Positions 62,056 to 64,000 of a stretch of DNA of 64,000 bases are shown here, piece after piece. Position 1 is the stretch's first letter; each line of letters opens with the position of its first letter. Source of the stretch: Catenibacillus scindens (GTDB lineage: Bacteria; Bacillota; Clostridia; Lachnospirales; Lachnospiraceae); assembly GCF_014202115.1 (NCBI RefSeq), contig NZ_JACHFW010000004.1, forward strand, positions 124,001-188,000. The letters are read 5' to 3'. The notes beneath the pieces are model-generated. The model saw only the letters and a list, made by a program, of their open reading frames with translations, made no database searches and was not told where the DNA came from. The position numbers and the translations under genes were made by a program.

Positions 62056-64000
62056 TTATATTTTCGGCTTATGGTGTTTTTTGCGGAATCGAATCAAAAG
62101 ACTGAGCCCTAAAACAGTCAGTCCGGCTCCGCTCCCAGCCATAAGCCCCACCGTTGAGGAAAGACCGGTCTGGGGAATTTCATGATCTGATGTGTCCGGA
62201 ATATCTATTGTCACAGTCTGCCCCATATCATTGATATCCTCATGTACAGCAATCTCAACATCTTCATAAAAAAGAGATTCAAAAACTACCAGCGACTTAT
62301 TCTCTAACCTGGTACCATCAAACTTAAATTCCATTTCCACAGTTCCTTCCGCCTGTTCTGGCACAAAAGTAATCTGCGCTGTTACTGGTTCTCCATCCAC
62401 CAAAAAGGGGGCCTCTGTATCTTTATCCATTAAAACCCCCTGCACCTGATACTCTCTGTCCGGGATAAGATTTGTATAGCTGACCGTATCAATAATAGTT
62501 ACCGTCTCTTTAGCCTCAGCCTCATGGGTGCCGCTGTCCTGATCCCTTGCTTCAGTCCCCAGATCGACTTTAGGATAATTCACAGTCTGTCCCTCATCGG
62601 TCAGATCTTTATGTCTTCCAACCTCTTTATCTTTGTAATACAGACTTTCAAATACAACAAAGGAAGTATCATCTTTAATATCGGTGCCGTCAAATACAAA
62701 CTCAAGAGTGACCGAACCCTCCATGTTTTTAGCGATAAATGTTTTTTGGGCCCTGACTTCCTGGCCATTGACCATATAGGGCTCTCCGGTGGATTTATCC
62801 ATCAGGACGCCTTCTATGGCGTATTCATGTCCGGTTTTAACTCCCTTATAGGCCACTTCGTCCACAAGCACCACATTTTCACGGACAAATCCCTGATGAG
62901 TTCCTGTGAGCTGATCGGTGGCGGTAGTGCCAATCTGGGGATAATAGACCGTCTGATCCTCATCGCTGATATCAGCGTGGGTTCCCACAGAGACGCCCTC
63001 ATAGGTCACATCCTCAAAAACAACTGCTGCTTTTCCCATCAGCGCTTTTCCGGGAACTGTGAATGTCAGCTCAATGCTGCCATTGGCCTCTTCCGGGATA
63101 AACGTTTCCGTTGTTGTAAAAATCTTTCCGTCATAAGTTAATTTTTTCCCGGTGGATTTATCCATCAGGGTGCCGCTCACAGTGTATTCCTTGCCTGGGA
63201 TCAGGTTGGTGTATGTCACCGTGTCAATGATGGTCACTTCCTCTACAGCGGCATTGCCCATATGGTCCCCGGTTTCAGAATCTGTTGCGGTTGTCCTGAT
63301 ATCCGGGAAGTGGACCGTCTGGCCCTCATCCTCAAAATCCTCGTGGATAGCAATGATATGTCCATTCACAGACAGACGTTCAAAAACGACCAGATCTTTT
63401 CCGACAACGGTTGTCCCGTCAAAGGTAAACGTCACTTCCACGCTGCCGCTGCTCTTCTCCGGGGTAAAGTTCACTTCTGTGGTGACCGCAGTCTCGCCAA
63501 TCAACAGAGCTTCCCCGGTAGACTTATCTATCAATGTTCCAGTTAATGTATACTCGGTTCCCGGTTCAAGTTTTTCATAAGTGACGGTATCCACAAGGGT
63601 GACTTCGCTGTCCGCCTTACCGATATGATCTTTAGTTTCACTGTCCAGGGCTGTTGTCCCGATCTTCGGGAAGTGGATTGTCTGGCCCTCGTCCTCAAGG
63701 TCTTCATGGGACGCCAGAAGGGTTCCATCCAATGTCAGTTTTTCAAAGGCCACCACATCAGAGCCGTCCAGGGCCGAAGCGTTAAAGGTAAACATCATCT
63801 CAAGACTGCCATCAGAAGTCTTTGGCGTAAACGCTTGGGTTACGGTCAGAGGTTCTTCCCCACCCATGATCGGCTTTCCAGTTCCTTTATCCATCAGGGT
63901 TCCGGTCATCACATAAGCCCGTCCCGGAAGCAGACCGGTATAGGTGACCATATCCTTGATCGTCACCTTTTCATCCGCCAGAGCGTAATGGGTTCCCGTC
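62056..64000 (-). CDS. VaFE-repeat sortase-anchored surface protein, C-terminal part (5' end outside window)
   Basis: The frame is open to the window edge, giving about 648 codons. Five tandem units of about 115-120 residues are seen, each with an Asp/Thr-rich start (EVTLVDTVTYEKLEPG, EVTIIDTVTYTNLIPG), a DKSTG or DKDTE loop and a VVFE or AFE signature. Such units often form intramolecular isopeptide bonds in stalk proteins. The C-terminus has the sortase signal IPQTG, a hydrophobic segment and KHHKPKI, so it is linked to the cell wall. Adhesion or pilus-like display is likely. Confidence 0.9.
   Translation of the reverse strand, partial: TGTHYALADEKVTIKDMVTYTGLLPGRAYVMTGTLMDKGTGKPIMGGEEPLTVTQAFTPKTSDGSLEMMFTFNASALDGSDVVAFEKLTLDGTLLASHEDLEDEGQTIHFPKIGTTALDSETKDHIGKADSEVTLVDTVTYEKLEPGTEYTLTGTLIDKSTGEALLIGETAVTTEVNFTPEKSSGSVEVTFTFDGTTVVGKDLVVFERLSVNGHIIAIHEDFEDEGQTVHFPDIRTTATDSETGDHMGNAAVEEVTIIDTVTYTNLIPGKEYTVSGTLMDKSTGKKLTYDGKIFTTTETFIPEEANGSIELTFTVPGKALMGKAAVVFEDVTYEGVSVGTHADISDEDQTVYYPQIGTTATDQLTGTHQGFVRENVVLVDEVAYKGVKTGHEYAIEGVLMDKSTGEPYMVNGQEVRAQKTFIAKNMEGSVTLEFVFDGTDIKDDTSFVVFESLYYKDKEVGRHKDLTDEGQTVNYPKVDLGTEARDQDSGTHEAEAKETVTIIDTVSYTNLIPDREYQVQGVLMDKDTEAPFLVDGEPVTAQITFVPEQAEGTVEMEFKFDGTRLENKSLVVFESLFYEDVEIAVHEDINDMGQTVTIDIPDTSDHEIPQTGLSSTVGLMAGSGAGLTVLGLSLLIRFRKKHHKPKI

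Overview
The window looks like chromosomal DNA of a spore-forming anaerobic clostridium, most likely Lachnospiraceae-like. Indicators are an alpha/beta small acid-soluble spore protein, DUF1540, DUF6465 and VaFE-repeat proteins, a flavodoxin-ferredoxin fusion, a tetrahydrofolate riboswitch, strong AGGAGG ribosome binding sites, and a 4-hydroxybutyryl-CoA dehydratase fermentation cluster. Species cannot be read from the sequence alone. Most genes lie on the minus strand.

Left part (1-11 kb): a catabolic cluster with the 3' end of a 4-hydroxybutyryl-CoA dehydratase gene, a cyclase-family metal hydrolase, a PAS/AAA+ sigma-54 activator, a DUF362 protein with a small coupled partner, an iron alcohol dehydrogenase, a thiolase and a 3-hydroxyacyl-CoA dehydrogenase. 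Three near-perfect -24/-12 sigma-54 promoters precede the cyclase, DUF362 and dehydrogenase-thiolase-alcohol dehydrogenase units. TGTTGC-N5-TGCA sites beside the activator look like its enhancers. Together they suggest one sigma-54 regulon that takes a C4 hydroxyacid to crotonyl-CoA and acetyl-CoA. A decayed surface-protein gene and an EFR1-type electron-transfer protein follow.

11-24 kb: an orphan sugar-binding lipoprotein, an arylsulfotransferase, an AraC regulator fused to a GH39-like domain, the str operon (rpsL-rpsG-fusA-tuf, with strong promoters before rpsL and before tuf) and a lipoprotein with an HEISH zinc-protease motif.

24-43 kb: housekeeping genes (M20 peptidase, Gfo/Idh oxidoreductase, CCA-adding enzyme, ABC-F protein, spore protein, CYTH protein, citrate synthase, RdgB, an rRNA methyltransferase), six tRNA genes, a short hydrophobic toxin with a convergent antisense RNA, a DUF4214 secreted protein with an adjacent XRE regulator, and an intergenic stretch rich in palindromic repeats around a nitroreductase gene.

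43-57 kb: galactose genes (galT-galK-DUF5662) divergent from an AraC regulator, hisS, a repair protein fusing an endonuclease Q-like PHP domain to a UvrD-type helicase, inositol monophosphatase, cysK, and an ABC/NEW3 operon whose permease gene is cut off and joined to the tail of a response-regulator gene.

57-64 kb: a small acquired island with a transposase remnant and an AbiF-like HEPN toxin preceded by its own promoter and a compact structured RNA. It is bounded by duplicated fragments. Then come a tetrahydrofolate riboswitch before a FolT-like ECF transporter gene and a class V PLP enzyme, a small protein whose start codon sits in a hairpin, and the 3' part of a sortase-anchored VaFE-repeat adhesin that runs off the window.
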